Part shown: piece after piece, positions 22,090 to 32,640 of the stretch
How the letters are laid out: every line of letters starts with the position of its first letter
Position numbering within the stretch: the stretch's first letter is position 1
From: Strigamia acuminata
Taxonomy: Eukaryota; Arthropoda; Chilopoda; Geophilomorpha; Linotaeniidae
Length of the DNA stretch: 64,000 nucleotides
Direction of reading: 5' to 3'
Assembly: GCA_949358305.1 (NCBI GenBank)
Contig: OX442318.1
Location: 13,064,517 to 13,128,516, forward strand
The notes under the pieces: generated by a model
What the model was told of the DNA's origin: nothing
The model's input: only the letters and a program-made list of their open reading frames with translations
Database searches by the model: none
Position numbers and translations under genes: made by a program

Positions 22090-25000
22090 CTATGATCTGA
22101 AGATGTTGGCGATCAGCGATCGTAGACGCTCCGAACTGAGCCATTTTGTAAAAATGTCTGCAACATTTAATTCACCGTCCACTTTTCGGAGATCGAAACG
22201 TCCCGCCGTGAACCACTCCCTGAGCCAATGATAACGCACGCGGATATGTCGAGTCTTCGAGTTCTCCACGTCATTTGAGGTGAACTGTATGCTGGCCAGG
22301 GCGTCGGAATAAACGACGGGTCGAGATAGACGATTTAAAGCTGGAAACTGGGTGTACACGTGATTCAACCAATACAGCTCCTTGACACACTCAACAAGGG
22401 CGATAAACTCCGCCTCCATTGTTGAGCATGCCACGGTTGACTGTTTTCGGCAAGACCAGCCGATCGGTACGTTTCCAACATAGGTGATGTAGCCACCGAA
22501 GCTCAAGGATGTTTCTGGATCGCTTGCCCACGACGCGTCAGTGAATGCCCACAGTTGTGATGATGTGCAACCGGACAATTCAATGCACAAGTCTGCAGTG
22601 TTGGCAACGTATTGCATGACTTGTAGCAATGCACGGATGTGCGTTTGATTATAGCAAGTATTGAATTGCGCCAGAGCAATCACTGAGTAGAGGATGTCAG
22701 GACGGGTCCTAGACGCCAGAAATAATAAGGATCCAATGAGTGACCTGTAGGGAAAGTCTGCCAGGTTTTCAGTTGACCCTCTCACGAGTGTAGTTCCGGG
22801 AGTTACGGGAACCTTGATGCGATTGTTGATTGCAATGTCAAACTTCTTCACAAGTTTTGCGATGTACGCACGTTGTGTGATGAACGTGCGCCCTGCGTCA
22901 CGGATGAACTCAACGCCCAGTAGTCTCGTGATTGGACCAAGGTTAACTATCTGGAACTTTGAGCTGATGAGGGCAAGCAACTGGCTGAGAATGCTGTCTG
23001 ATGCATAAAAGAGAACAATGTCATCGACGTAAATCAGCATTACGGCGGAATTTCCAAAAGTGTAGACACAGTTACATGCCGGCATCTTCTTAAATCCCAG
23101 ATCTCGCAGGGCTTCATCCAGCTTTTCAAACCACTGCCTTCCTGATTGGTGCAGTCCGTATAGCGATTTTACGAGTAGCCAAACGTTGTTGGGGTCGGAG
23201 CATGTGGCACCTGCAGGGATCCTCATGTAAACCTTGTGTTTTAACTCACCATACAGGTACGCACATTTAACGTCAAGATGGGCGTCCTTCCAACCACGCA
23301 ACACAACCAGGAGACAGAAGAATAGGCGAATTAAAACAAAATTCACCACTGGGCTGAAAACTTCATCATAATCCACGCCCAGGGTTTGACGAAATCCCTG
23401 CGCGACTAGACGGGCCCTGTATCGTGTGATAGTGCCGGTTAAATCCGTCTTCAATTTGAAGATCCACTTGCAGCCCAAGATGGTAGTGTTAGGTGGTCTA
23501 GGGACTTCTACATAGACCCCTCTCTCGACGAACGTTCCCAGCTCCTCATCGATGGCTTCGCGCCATTTCGGAGCATCCGTGAATTTGGGTATTTCGGCAT
23601 AAGAGGCCGGTTCCGTTCGACAAAGGTGGGCTGCATGATGAGGTCCCGGGATAATTGGCAACGTGTATTCAATATTGCGGAATGTGAAAAGTTCAGGTTC
23701 ATAGTCTATGTTGTTGAGCATGCAATATTCTTCAATGTCTTTCGGTGATCTGAGTCTGATTCCAGGCATTGGAAAATAGTAAACGTCCGTCCTAATCTTC
23801 CCAGGTACTTGATCTTTCCTAAGATGCTCTTCACGTCTCCAGTCACTGCATTCTGAATCCCCGCCGACGAGTCGCCACATATGTGCTGTATGACGCTCGG
23901 TTGCTGCTGGAACTTCAGTTCCCGTAATAGGGGGAATTGGTGCAGGAGACATTGGAGTGTCATCGAACACTGGCACAGTATGACTACCTGAGTCCGCCCC
24001 ACGCCCTTTACGACGATACGTGATATATCGTGCGGGTGAACCTGGTGGAGATTGACGAGGCGACTGTTCGGCTGATGTGCCAGTAAACTCAGACGTATTT
24101 GGATAAAGTGAGATGTCGTCACGTTCTTCGTGTCCTTCTATGGGTTCGACATCATCATCGGTATCACCTTCTTGATAAAGTACTGGGTAGGACTGTGAAT
24201 GTCCTGAACTCGCTGAACCCGGTAATTGCAGCGCACATGCATCTAATAGCTGTTGCTCCGGCGTTGTCGGCGGCGGCAAGTGTACAATCGGTATGAGGAC
24301 AGGCGTTGATGTAGAAGTGGCTGACGCACTGGCATGCCCATCATCATCATCGGTGTCATTGTCCGAATTATCAGAACGGTCGGAATCAGATCCTTTGGGC
24401 CAACGATGATATCGTACATTGTCATTAAAGGAGACTGCTTGCTGTCCGGTGTCGTCTTCGACAAATGTTTCATCCGGTCGCTGTGACGAATTACGCAAGG
24501 ATTTGCGATACGATTGGTGCTCGTCAATTTTTACATGAATGGATTCATATACTCTGTCTTCGACCGGATTCCAGACTCTGTAGCCACGAGTGCCGGTGGC
24601 GTAGCCAACAAGATATCCTTCCCAGGCACGCGCTTCGAGTTTCTTGCGTCCTGGTGCGCTGTAATGCACCCAACATTTGGATCCTACTTTACGTAGATGA
24701 CGCAATGATAAATCTCTTTGTCGCCAAAGAATGTATGGGACTTGATTCTTCAGTCTGGAATGTGGACTCCTATTCTTTATATATGCGAAGGTAACGGCCA
24801 ATTCGGCCCAGAGTCCATCGGGAAGTTTAGTTTCTGAGATTATCGCTCGGACGTTGTCGATCATTGTCCGGTTTATTCTCTCTGCCGTCCCGTTCATTTG
24901 AGGAGATGCGGGGTTTGTTCGCTGTCCCTGGATACCCTTTTCCTGCAGATAATGCAGGAATTCATTTGACATGAATTCGCCGCCCCTATCGGATCTGATG

Positions 25001-25563
25001 GCCTTTACGGTAGTGTTCTGAATCCGTTCAACTCTGGCGACGAAGTCTTTAAACGCAGCAAAAGTTTGAGATTTTTGCGCCAATGGTATTATCCAGGTGT
25101 AGCGAGTCGCATCATCTATAATGGTGAATACATAATCCGAGCCGCCCAAAGAAGTGACAGGGGCTGGTCCCCACAGATCCATGTGTAAAAGATCTAATGG
25201 TTTTGTTGTGATGGGATGAGGGTCCGGCTTGTGAGAAGCTCTCGTAGATTTAGCAATCCGACAGTCATTGCAGGCTAACTCCTGACGGACTTCTGCTGGC
25301 TCCATTCCATGGACTTGTTCATTGGCCGCTAGCAACTTCATGGCATTGGTATGAAGGTGACCAAGACGACTGTGCCACAAACCAGTCGCATCTTTCACTG
25401 TGGTGGGATTAGCAACAACCTTCTGTTTTGGATTAGAGGTTTTGCTAGGTAGGAAGGCGTGTGGCAAGGACTTTAGGATGTCAACATAGGATTGGATATC
25501 AGGATTTTTCTGGGTAGGTGGAGGAACGATAACTTGTGCAGGTAAAGGAGGGTTAGGAATTTG
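22090..25563 (-). CDS. pol: Cop-1 Pol: integrase, reverse transcriptase and RNase H
   Basis: The frame is open from just after the TAA at 25564-25566 to 22090. From codon 25467 onward: integrase zinc motif (HSRLGHLH then CNDC), catalytic D near residue 96 (HMDLWGP), D near 158 (SDRGGEF) and E near 193 (GTAERINRT). An acidic, low-complexity linker follows. RT has YVDD near 810 and RNase H has TDASWAS near 974, with a KTRHI stretch near the end. Order and motifs are those of Ty1/copia. It has no start of its own; it would normally be made as part of one Gag-Pol protein, so the upstream stop blocks it unless read through. Confidence 0.93.
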   Translation of the reverse strand, partial: QIPNPPLPAQVIVPPPTQKNPDIQSYVDILKSLPHAFLPSKTSNPKQKVVANPTTVKDATGLWHSRLGHLHTNAMKLLAANEQVHGMEPAEVRQELACNDCRIAKSTRASHKPDPHPITTKPLDLLHMDLWGPAPVTSLGGSDYVFTIIDDATRYTWIIPLAQKSQTFAAFKDFVARVERIQNTTVKAIRSDRGGEFMSNEFLHYLQEKGIQGQRTNPASPQMNGTAERINRTMIDNVRAIISETKLPDGLWAELAVTFAYIKNRSPHSRLKNQVPYILWRQRDLSLRHLRKVGSKCWVHYSAPGRKKLEARAWEGYLVGYATGTRGYRVWNPVEDRVYESIHVKIDEHQSYRKSLRNSSQRPDETFVEDDTGQQAVSFNDNVRYHRWPKGSDSDRSDNSDNDTDDDDGHASASATSTSTPVLIPIVHLPPPTTPEQQLLDACALQLPGSASSGHSQSYPVLYQEGDTDDDVEPIEGHEERDDISLYPNTSEFTGTSAEQSPRQSPPGSPARYITYRRKGRGADSGSHTVPVFDDTPMSPAPIPPITGTEVPAATERHTAHMWRLVGGDSECSDWRREEHLRKDQVPGKIRTDVYYFPMPGIRLRSPKDIEEYCMLNNIDYEPELFTFRNIEYTLPIIPGPHHAAHLCRTEPASYAEIPKFTDAPKWREAIDEELGTFVERGVYVEVPRPPNTTILGCKWIFKLKTDLTGTITRYRARLVAQGFRQTLGVDYDEVFSPVVNFVLIRLFFCLLVVLRGWKDAHLDVKCAYLYGELKHKVYMRIPAGATCSDPNNVWLLVKSLYGLHQSGRQWFEKLDEALRDLGFKKMPACNCVYTFGNSAVMLIYVDDIVLFYASDSILSQLLALISSKFQIVNLGPITRLLGVEFIRDAGRTFITQRAYIAKLVKKFDIAINNRIKVPVTPGTTLVRGSTENLADFPYRSLIGSLLFLASRTRPDILYSVIALAQFNTCYNQTHIRALLQVMQYVANTADLCIELSGCTSSQLWAFTDASWASDPETSLSFGGYITYVGNVPIGWSCRKQSTVACSTMEAEFIALVECVKELYWLNHVYTQFPALNRLSRPVVYSDALASIQFTSNDVENSKTRHIRVRYHWLREWFTAGRFDLRKVDGELNVADIFTKWLSSERLRSLIANIFRS

Positions 25564-26505
25564 TTAAACTGGCATTTGCTTCGCTGGTTCGATAGCGGGC
25601 AAAGTTATGCGAAAGTCTGAAATTTCTCGCTGCTTTTGCTTCCCCCTCTTTGGCTTTGGCACGTTGTCGAAATCTACTTCCGATGTGACAAGTGTTTGCA
25701 CAGGTTGGAGTGTTATTTGGACTGGCGGTTGATTAATTGTTGAAACAATTGGCGTCACAAGATGCGTTGAGCATAAACCGTCCAAATAATATAATCCACC
25801 GCGTTCTCTCGCACGAATAATAGGTGAACGGAAGTCTGTTTGATAAACATTCACCTCTCCATTGAAGAAATGCACATGATGATTTGTCTTATCAATCTTT
25901 GACACCGAAATCAAATTGGCTTCGAAATTTGGCGCAAAGAGAACGTTCTTCAAATTGATGGTGCAATCCGCGCCTTCAACCGACGTGAGCAATTGAACTG
26001 TCCCTCGTCCTGTCACCTGTGATTTGCCTTGGCCTAACGCAATATCAAATGGTTGGATATTCGAAAAGTCTGTGAACCAGTCACGCACGTGAGAAACGTG
26101 ATCTGTTGCCCCGCAATCCACGATCCATTCATTGGATTGCATGAAATGGACCGTAGGACGCTCAATAATCTGCGGAGCACTGCAAAAGAATGTCCCCTCT
26201 CGCTTCGAACGTGAACTTCCGCGTGGACGATTGTCTTCAACTTTGGCAGCGGCATTTTTATTACGTCTGCGGCTTTTACTTCGCGACGAACGCTGAACAG
26301 AAGCTGTGGACTGATTCCTGTCTCCACGTGGTGGTTGAGGGCAACGATTAGCGTAGTGACCCATTTGATCACAGTTAAAACACTTGATTTTAGACAAATC
26401 TCGAGGTCCGCGAGATTGATTACGCTGGCGAAACTGTCCTTTCGAGGTATGTGCAGACGGTTGGTTAGTCAATCCCATTGCCTTTAAACGCATCTGCTCG
26501 GACAA
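25564..26505 (-). CDS. Cop-1 zinc knuckle and protease segment, ending in a stop
   Basis: The frame follows Gag after a frame change near 26505 and carries a CCHC knuckle (CFNCDQMGHYANRC) and a basic SR-rich stretch. Then comes the protease core WIVDCGATDHVSH. The usual copia core is DSG or DTG; here cysteine replaces Ser/Thr next to the catalytic Asp. The frame ends in TAA at 25564-25566, in frame with integrase downstream. Whether the stop is a lesion or a readthrough site cannot be told from one copy. Confidence 0.85.
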   Translation of the reverse strand: MSEQMRLKAMGLTNQPSAHTSKGQFRQRNQSRGPRDLSKIKCFNCDQMGHYANRCPQPPRGDRNQSTASVQRSSRSKSRRRNKNAAAKVEDNRPRGSSRSKREGTFFCSAPQIIERPTVHFMQSNEWIVDCGATDHVSHVRDWFTDFSNIQPFDIALGQGKSQVTGRGTVQLLTSVEGADCTINLKNVLFAPNFEANLISVSKIDKTNHHVHFFNGEVNVYQTDFRSPIIRARERGGLYYLDGLCSTHLVTPIVSTINQPPVQITLQPVQTLVTSEVDFDNVPKPKRGKQKQREISDFRITLPAIEPAKQMPV

Positions 26506-27068
26506 TAACTGTTCGCCACTTTGGTTGGAGTAAAGTTCGCGTCGGGCCAGTGGTATACTGCAAACGTGGCCTGGGAATATTCCGGTGGTAAACCCTTGAG
26601 ATATTGGAAAGAATGATGTTCTTCTGAGACATTTTCACCAACGTCTTTTAATTGTTGAACAAAATGGTCTACACGACCGATGAAATCAGGCATGTCTTCA
26701 CCAGGTTTGAGTTGGAGGCTCAAAAATTCCCATCTCATGGCCGCTCGTCTGGCCCTGGAACTCGGTGCATAAATGGTGGCCAACTTGTCCCATGCTTGCT
26801 TAGGTGTATTGCAAGCGTCGAGGGCCGATCGTTTCGCTTCACTGACGTGAATATATATGTGACCAAGTGCTTTGTCCTTTTTCACAGCATAACGATCCTT
26901 TTTCTTTTCATTTAAAGTTGCAAGGTGCTCGGCCTCCTTTTCCTCGGTCACGTGTCTCCATAAACCTTCGGATTTTAGAAGCATGCGCATCGAGCGCTGC
27001 CAGGATTCATAGTTCCCAACGGTGAGTACGGGAACCGTTCCGCCCGATAATTCCGACGCTTTCTTCAT
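26484..27068 (-). CDS. gag: Cop-1 Gag, copia-type capsid protein
   Basis: The frame is open from before ATG 27068, which is preferred to upstream alternatives because MKKASEL begins the conserved part. It carries the pattern of copia Gag proteins (GNYESWQRSMRMLL near the start, a CNTPKQAWDKL block, then LPPEYS). Family length is normally greater because Gag continues into the zinc knuckle. Here the frame runs out at 26484, overlapping the next segment by 22 bases in a different phase. A one- or two-base shift near 26505-26520 would restore continuity with the knuckle region. Confidence 0.85.
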   Translation of the reverse strand: MKKASELSGGTVPVLTVGNYESWQRSMRMLLKSEGLWRHVTEEKEAEHLATLNEKKKDRYAVKKDKALGHIYIHVSEAKRSALDACNTPKQAWDKLATIYAPSSRARRAAMRWEFLSLQLKPGEDMPDFIGRVDHFVQQLKDVGENVSEEHHSFQYLKGLPPEYSQATFAVYHWPDANFTPTKVANSYCPSRCV

Positions 27069-27956
27069 TGCGGAGTGGAAAACTCGACACAACGCGACGA
27101 ATACACTGACTCAAGGAATGGTACGGTAGAAAATAGAGAATGGCACTGCACAGAACGTTGACTTCGTTTCGGAGCACTGAACTGAAGCACTTCATACACA
27201 CTTTCGAGGCGGAAACCTTCAACGGGGAGCCGATGCTACAATCAGCTAATAGCTTGTGACAAGTGTCCCCCTAGCGTCCTTTACGACCACCTGGGGTCAC
27301 GGGAATGCTAGGTGGCGCAGGGCTCAGCCTTGTCACAAAATACAAACACAGCGGTGGACGGAATGCCCGAAGAGCTGTGTCGAATCTAATAAGGTCCCAC
27401 ACCAAAATACCCTTAATTCTAACAAAGGTAAAGTCGAAAGAAGGAGAAATAGACGAATCAATCGCGGATGCGATCCTCGTGCAAATGAAGGCACGGCGCA
27501 GCTTTTTCGAAAAGCTGGAGAAAGCGCTATTTCGGATGTGAAATCCGAAATCTTCTCGAATAAATCGAGGCTCTTCGTCCACTTGCACAGATCGGTGATA
27601 ACCGCCGTTCACCGGGGAACTAAGCGGCGAACAATCTAGTGTTCGGTTCTCGTTGGAACTGCCGCTTCGTGCTAAGCAGTGTCGAAAATCCAGTTTCGTC
27701 GAAAAATCTGCAAAAACAAAAGAAATTTGCCTCAAATTCCGCGAAACCCGCGAGAAATTGGACAAAATTAAACGAATATCGTTGAAAACGATAGCCCTGG
27801 CTATCGGTAACGTCGTGGAAACGTCGGCGACGTCCAGGAAACAAAATGGCGCCGTGTGGATTCGTGAAGCCTGAAAATAAACAATTTTTCGGCGCACAAA
27901 TCGCTTTCGCGATAAATGTGTCGAAAATTAATTGAGAAATGGTTGCTTTATCTGGC
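27069..27956 (-). other. Cop-1 untranslated leader
   Basis: About 0.9 kb between primer-binding site and gag, without a supported gene. Overlapping ORFs on both strands (27256-27897) have no motif and are probably chance. Confidence 0.55.
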
Positions 27957-27974
27957 AACCACCCTCTGCTACCA
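27957..27974 (-). other. Cop-1 primer-binding site (initiator tRNA-Met)
   Basis: Minus-strand TGGTAGCAGAGGGTGGTT begins two bases after the 5' LTR. The 3' end of metazoan initiator tRNA-Met complements it with one mismatch. Many copia elements use this tRNA. Confidence 0.85.
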
Positions 27975-27976
27975 AA

Positions 27977-28564
27977 TGTAGAACAGAGGGGCGCAGATAT
28001 TGGCGAAATATCGCCGGGAAGCGTGCAAATGGCGTCGCAAATGTGCGACGGTTAATTCCGATAACGGAAATGGCGTCGCCGATGTTCGCAAATGAGCGAC
28101 GAACGATACGCATCCGTATCGTGAGATGCGGCGCCGAAATACAATGCAAAGAAGTGTTTTACACTTATACAAACGTGTAAAACGAGTTAAAACAAAATAT
28201 AATTCTATTTAATCATTGGAAATAAAATAAACTTACATATTGGAGAGAAAATTGGCAGGAAAGCTCTAACTGAGATGTCTGCCATCTTGGTTTGGAAATA
28301 CAATGCAACTTGGGCACTCTGGTGCCAGATAACAGTATTAAAGTTAACAAAAGAATAAATCTTATAGATATAAACAGATATCATACGGAATTACGTATGT
28401 GACAGCACGTATCATACGGAATTACGTATGTAACAGCATGAAACCGTTAACAAATGCCGTATTCGACATATACAAACAATAAATGTAATTAATACATTGA
28501 ACTAAACATCGAGATAATGGAAATCACATTTGGTATCGACAAATAAGTGGTCTTTTGACCAACA
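27977..28564 (-). repeat. 5' LTR of Cop-1 (588 bp)
   Basis: Starts (minus strand) at 28564 with TGTTGG and ends at 27977 with TTCTACA. No difference from the other LTR was seen on reading both in full. Confidence 0.95.
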
Positions 28565-28569
28565 AGATG

Positions 28570-29270
28570 GTCTCCGTCGCTTGGTCGGTGACAATATTGT
28601 CGTGGGGAATTCCCTGCGCAATATCCCACGCACACTGCTCACGGCGCTTTTGGGCCGCCTCGTCCTTCTTCTTGGCTTTATAAGCCATGCGCTGCGCGTT
28701 GGGACGGGTCGTCGATGCCGGTATACGGAAAGCTCCTGGCGGAGGTTCCGTCCATCCGGACGAAGAGGCAAACGACTCTGCTCCGGCGGGAATCCATTCT
28801 GGATTCGCAGCTACCGTTGTAACTGGCGCACTAACAACGGAAGTATTCGCGACGATTGGCGGAACACTTGCTACGGGTGGCTGGAACACTGGTGTGTGTG
28901 GAGCCAACGGGACACTGATGACGTTAGTCGGCGGGTATACCACTTGCGCGAGCGGAGCCAATTGGGCCACTGGAACTGACTCGGAAATTGTCAGTTGCGC
29001 ACCTATTCCAGGAAGAACTTCCGTTGGCAACGGAGCATTCGCTTGCATATCGAGCGGAAGGCATTCCGGGTGCGAGCCAATCCAATTCAGCGCGGCCAAT
29101 TGAAGCGGCGTCAGGTTGAACGTCGGCACAGGTGCAATTTGTTGCAACCTTATCAAATTTCGTTCGGCGGAACGACGCTGTTCTCCCTCCGTTGAGGTGG
29201 ACGAGCTGGAGCTGGAACTTCGTCGATGCCGACGATGACTTCGCTTAGAATGATGTTTATTTGAACCCAT
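28570..29270 (-). pseudogene. ORF3 of Gyp-1 copy 2, N-terminal part, cut off by Cop-1
   Basis: ATG at 29270, preceded by the same splice-acceptor sequence as copy 1. It encodes the SR-rich start and Pro/Ala/Val-rich region with about a dozen amino-acid differences from copy 1 and no stop, up to the AGATG duplication. In the present DNA it reads a short way into the Cop-1 LTR. Confidence 0.9.
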
Positions 29271-30362
29271 TCTAAATAAAGTAAATTATTTATTAAAATA
29301 ATTTTCACTTCAAACTCTAAAATTCTTTGTATTCAAAAAATTGTAAACTACGTTCGTAACAACTTCGTGTAAACCGAGTTATTTATAACTTGTATCACAT
29401 GGCACTTAATGACTCATGTCCCCTTGTGTTTACGACAAGAGAATAGACTCGCCCGAAGGATTTTTCAAAATCGCAACTTGTTTTGTTTTCTCTCGAAAAT
29501 TCTTTTAGCTAACTTTTCATAGAAACTCTAGTTCTGAATAATTAATTATTCCATTCCACGTGTGAGTGAAAATAAAATACCGAATAAATTTCGATTGGGA
29601 ATTTATTACGAATAAAAAATTACCCAAGCCTCGACCGCGACTTAATTTAAATTAGTGCTACTACGCTTAAAATAACAACTACTTGTCTAAATTCAAGCCA
29701 TCTAATTTATTCGATAGAATAATTAATTTCCCCGCTAAATTAGCTAAGTCACGTTTATAACTATACACGTGAATTTTTCCAAGTTTTAATCAAACTTTAT
29801 CGGGACGCCGTATACAAGTGTTACGAACATTTTCACAACTCTTTGACAAAGAATTCAAAATTTACTTACGTAACTATCGCTTTAGGAACTCCTAAATTTC
29901 CGTAACTCTCACTTAATGGATAAGTCCGTTCGTTTAAATCTTTCTCGACGTGCGAAGAAAAGGTAGAGACGAGTAGACCGGTGTCCACGTGTTGAAGTGT
30001 GTGTGTGCAATGAACCCTGGGATTTTTATCCCCTTTTAATCGGGTTCGAGGTTTAATCGCACTTCGATAATCACGTGTCTTCGTAAGAAGACGAGATCAC
30101 TTGTTTCAAGTAAATCTTCGTATTTTTTAATCAAAAATACTTGCAAATCTCAAATAAAATGAATCAAATGAGATAATCTATCGAAACTAATTAATTTCGA
30201 TACAAATTTATATTTTAATATAAATCTGACGAGAATGTGTGTTTATTATGTCCCCCGGTGTTGAGATTATAAATCACTACACGAATTTAGACATGTAAAT
30301 AAGCACACACCAAGTTTTAAATAAAACTTTATTAAATCCTAGATAACTTTGAGATTTTTATC
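29271..30362 (-). other. Non-coding spacer of Gyp-1 copy 2 between pol and ORF3
   Basis: Counterpart of 10363-11463, keeping the PPT-like G-run (plus strand TCCCCCGGTG, about 30250-30260) and the acceptor next to ORF3. No ORF. Confidence 0.55.
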
Positions 30363-32593
30363 TCATTGTTGATAAGGCTTCCTAAATACTGCCGTAATAT
30401 TTCGCACGAAATTTTCATCTGAATATTTCGGATTTGGAACTCGTTCTCTTCGAGGACGCGTGCTAGTTTGTTCAACTAGTTTCTGGGGTTTACGTGGTTT
30501 GCGAGGAGGTTTCTTTAGAGGTTCTCCTCGTTCCACTGCTGCTTTCTTCTCCACAGCAATTAATCGCTGTCGATGTCTATGTTTAGACTTTTCTTGTACA
30601 GATTTTTTAGTCTGTACTTGAGGCGAGTCGGATAATTCCATCGGAACTTCCGTAGGAGTTTCAGGAATTATTTCCTCTTGAACAGGTGGCGACGGAAGTT
30701 CATTACTTTCGTCCATCCATTTAGGATTTTCCTGATCTGTATTTGAAGCAGTTTTCTGCCCTATTTTCCAAGTTTCAATTGGATATAACGGCGTATAAGG
30801 ATATAAAGCCTTAATGTTCACTGATTTTTCTATTGAACCATCAGCAAGTTTGCGTAATTTATACGCGCTACTTGGAAGAATTTCGACAATCTCCCAAGGG
30901 CCGTCCCGCTTCTCAGCAAGACCTGCGGAGATCTTTTTATCTGCGCACGAGAGAATGTGGGTTTGTTTCCAAACTAAATCTCCAACTTCGAATTCAACAA
31001 TTGTGATCTTTTGAAGAAGTTTGTCATTCCATGAAACCGTTGAATGTCTTTAGCACATGTTGGAGTCGGAAATTTCATAATTGCAGAAATTTTGTCGGGA
31101 TCTCCATATAAACCGTCAGGTTTAATCCAATGTCCTAAGAACTTAAGTTCTGTTCTTCCAAAACGAGATTTCGCTTTATTGATCGTCATATTAGCTTTAT
31201 TAAGCTTTTCCAACACGTCTCGGACATGAATGAGATGTTCATCCCAAGTATTCGAATAGACAATTACGTCGTCTAAATAAACTAACGCGTAGTTTTGCAA
31301 TGCTGCGCCTAAAACGCCTTCCATCAGTCGTTGGAAAGTGCAAGGAGCATTACAAAGTCCAAATGGCATTCGCACAAATTGGTAAGGACCATTCGGTGTG
31401 TAAAAGGCCGTCTTTGGACGATCTTCTTTACACATCTCGACTTGGTAATAACCTTTGACAAGGTCAATGGATGTGAAATACCTTCCTGGTCCAGTATTAT
31501 GCAAAAGCAGATCTATACTAGGCATCTGAATCACATCTAATTCGGTGATTGCATTCAACCACCTGTAGTCGATACACATTCTGTACGTACCATCAGGTTT
31601 CGCAACAATTACAGGATGGCTAATGAATGGCCCAGTGGCCTTTTCAATTAGTCCATCTTGCTCTAGTTCAGCTACTAATTTGGACATAATGGCTCTCTTG
31701 GCCGGATTGTACATGCGGTACTGCATTCTGGGCAATGAATGCCCTTCTTTGAATTTAATACGATGTTGTGTAACATTCGTACATCCAACTTGGTCACGAA
31801 ATACATTAGATACTGCATTGACCACTTCTCGAAGCGCTAGGCGCTGTTCAGGAGTGCAATCACTACCTTCGACTAACTTCTCATCCCATTCTAAAACGGG
31901 TGCATCAGATAATTCAGTTGAATCAGCAACTGACGCAAGTTCTTCTAAATATTCGAAAGTAATTCGATTTAGCGGTGCCATTGCAAAGTTATCCTCTTCC
32001 GACACATAAGGGGCGGACCAAGTAGGTTTATCAGCACAAGAGAACTCTTAGAGATGTGGATGTGTACTAATCTTTTGTCGACGCATGAAATTGTGTCCAA
32101 GTATTAATCCACAGACTCGTTTTGCTAAAACTATAAAATTCATCGGCGTGAATTCATCAGCCCACTGTACGCACAAAGTTATTTGTCCAACTGGTCTGTG
32201 TGCTACGCCTACAGCATTAACCAACATATTTCGGGGTGCTTCTTGTAAAAATTCAGGCAGAGCTTGAGTTTCTGACAAAAGCTGTTCCCCAATATAACAT
32301 TGAGAAGCTCCTGTGTCCATGAGCGCATTGTAGGTGAGCCCACCAATTGTGACTTTCATTCGAGGATCGTCTTTATTATTACCCAAAGTAATATTGTGCA
32401 AATTATTGCTTCCTATGACTCTGTTGAGTCGTCGAGGTCTACAAAATTTCTTCGTGTAACACTTATGTGGAAACAATGTCAAATTCTTGAATTGCTCCGT
32501 CATCTTTTGTAGATTTTCATCTACTCCACCGCTATGACTAGTGGCTTCTTCAAGAAACGTAGTTTCCACGTCCACGAACAAAGAGTCCGACAT
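30363..32593 (-). pseudogene. Pol remnant of Gyp-1 copy 2, lacking RNase H and integrase
   Basis: Protease (DTGAS) is present, followed by a stop at 32048-32050 where copy 1 has a glutamine codon. RT then follows with YLDD intact. Near 31011 the sequence jumps to the integrase C-terminal region: relative to copy 1, bases 7819-9712 (1894 bp) are gone. The missing part is the end of RT, RNase H and the integrase zinc and catalytic domains. The junction also changes frame, so the 152-codon C-terminal segment (30363-30821) is out of phase with RT. Confidence 0.93.
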
Positions 32594-32640
32594 AGCATCA
32601 GCTATTTCTGGGGGCTGAATGATTTCTTCATCCCCCGGAT

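Larger units (their letters stand above)
21283..28564 (-). mobile_element. Cop-1, Ty1/copia retrotransposon nested in ORF3 of Gyp-1 copy 2
   Basis: Two 588-bp LTRs (21283-21870 and 27977-28564) read as identical throughout, with TGT...ACA ends. The duplication AGATG (21278-21282 and 28565-28569) splits ORF3 exactly. Gag, zinc knuckle, protease, integrase, RT and RNase H follow in copia order (integrase before RT). The primer-binding site matches initiator methionine tRNA. Identical LTRs mean a very recent insertion. The coding region nevertheless has one frame change (near 26505) and one in-frame stop (25564-25566), so this copy may be non-autonomous unless these are bypassed or are sequence errors. 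Confidence 0.96.

Noticed and set aside
27256-27958. Overlapping ORFs of up to 208 codons on both strands in the Cop-1 leader
   Set aside because: No recognisable motif, overlapping frames on both strands, and the position is an untranslated leader.
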